Source of the DNA: Sphingobacterium tenebrionis
Lineage (GTDB): Bacteria > Bacteroidota > Bacteroidia > Sphingobacteriales > Sphingobacteriaceae
DNA: 64,000 bases
Assembly: GCF_037126265.1 (NCBI RefSeq)
Contig: NZ_JAYLLN010000011.1
Coordinates: 1 to 64,000 of the forward strand
Direction of reading: 5' to 3'
The translations under genes were made by a program, and so were the position numbers. The stretch's first letter is position 1; every line of letters starts with the position of its first letter. Below the pieces are notes generated by a model, which was not told the DNA's origin, searched no databases, and worked only from the letters and a program-made list of their open reading frames with translations. This document shows positions 63,708 to 64,000 of the stretch, one piece after another.

Positions 63708-64000
63708 CTAATTAGTAGATATGGTAAATGGAATATTGTATCGAATGGATTTTGGTTGACCATCAACTGTTCCTGGCTTCCAGAGATATTTCTTCGAAGA
63801 ACTCCTTATTACACGCCTTAATTCTTCGCCTGTTCCATGGCCTAAATGTTGAACTATTTTAACATCAGTTAGTTTTCCCTCCTTTGTGATCACAAATGAA
63901 CAGATTACAGCGCCCTTTACACCATTGGTAATAGCTGAAGCAGGCAATCGATAATTGTTCAAAATCATTTTCCTAAAATTGGTCATTCCTTTTAATGGTT
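63708..64000 (-). CDS. TonB C-terminal-domain protein, partial at window edge
   Basis: An open frame that continues past the window end, so the first ATG at 63986 is probably internal (the codons before it read PLKG). Visible residues begin MTNFRKMILNNYRLPASAI and hold the TonB C-terminal fold: GAVICSFVITKEGKLTDVKIV and YLWKPGTVDGQP. It would couple to TonB-dependent transporters or act as a TonB-like energy transducer. The TonB C-terminal domain gene that follows it on the same strand, 7 bp later, is a paralogue broken by a stop codon. Confidence 0.75.
   Translation of the reverse strand, partial: PLKGMTNFRKMILNNYRLPASAITNGVKGAVICSFVITKEGKLTDVKIVQHLGHGTGEELRRVIRSSSKKYLWKPGTVDGQPKSIRYNIPFTISTN

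Overview
The window looks like chromosomal DNA from a Bacteroidetes bacterium of the Sphingobacteriaceae type (Sphingobacterium/Pedobacter-like). The support is Bacteroidetes-style promoters (TTG ... TAnnTTTG), a 1425-residue RpoC and 1269-residue RpoB, a CbpA/CbpM pair, tandem FtsX/MacB permeases of about 800 residues, and lipoproteins with the family's usual signals. The genus is inferred and was not tested by any search. No phage, plasmid, transposase or CRISPR array is visible.

Layout: (1) 1-4.7 kb: a divergent hexuronate catabolic cluster (SDR-type fructuronate reductase and mannonate dehydratase on the minus strand, KDG kinase and KDPG aldolase on the plus strand), then an MgtC-like membrane protein. 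(2) 4.7-18.75 kb, minus strand: the translation/transcription core, reading from the right: tRNA-Thr(UGU), tRNA-Tyr, tRNA-Gly(UCC), tRNA-Thr(GGU), tuf, tRNA-Trp, secE, nusG, then after a terminator and a small oppositely oriented gene, rplK-rplA-rplJ-rplL-rpoB-rpoC. Perfect hairpins lie at the rplL/rpoB and rpoB/rpoC junctions. (3) 18.8-20.6 kb: an outer-membrane barrel protein and a short unknown protein.

(4) 20.7-46.4 kb: the most distinctive region. On the minus strand tolC, an NtrC-type sigma-54 activator and its histidine kinase form one operon. Divergent from them are an HlyD-like adaptor and a MacB/LolD-type ABC ATPase, followed by seven different permeases of 785-817 residues in tandem and a second, diverged ATPase. 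The 224-bp divergent control region holds back-to-back inverted repeats midway between two outward-facing TTTGGCACA boxes, as expected for an activator site shared by two sigma-54-like promoters. Most gaps between the permease genes carry composite palindromic repeats in which one repeat family (B) sits in the loop of another (A).

(5) 46.4-56.9 kb, housekeeping: a SirB1-like protein, a surface lipoprotein, queH, DUF177-rpmF-plsX-fabH-accB-accC, tatC, rpiB and an M28 peptidase. (6) 57-61.3 kb: a five-gene operon (ABC ATPase, permease, GntR/YtrA-type repressor, GIN-like exported protein, S41 peptidase) behind a promoter whose start region carries an inverted repeat resembling a YtrA operator. 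(7) 61.3-64 kb: ferritin, cbpA-cbpM, and two TonB C-terminal-domain genes, one broken by an in-frame stop and one running off the window edge.
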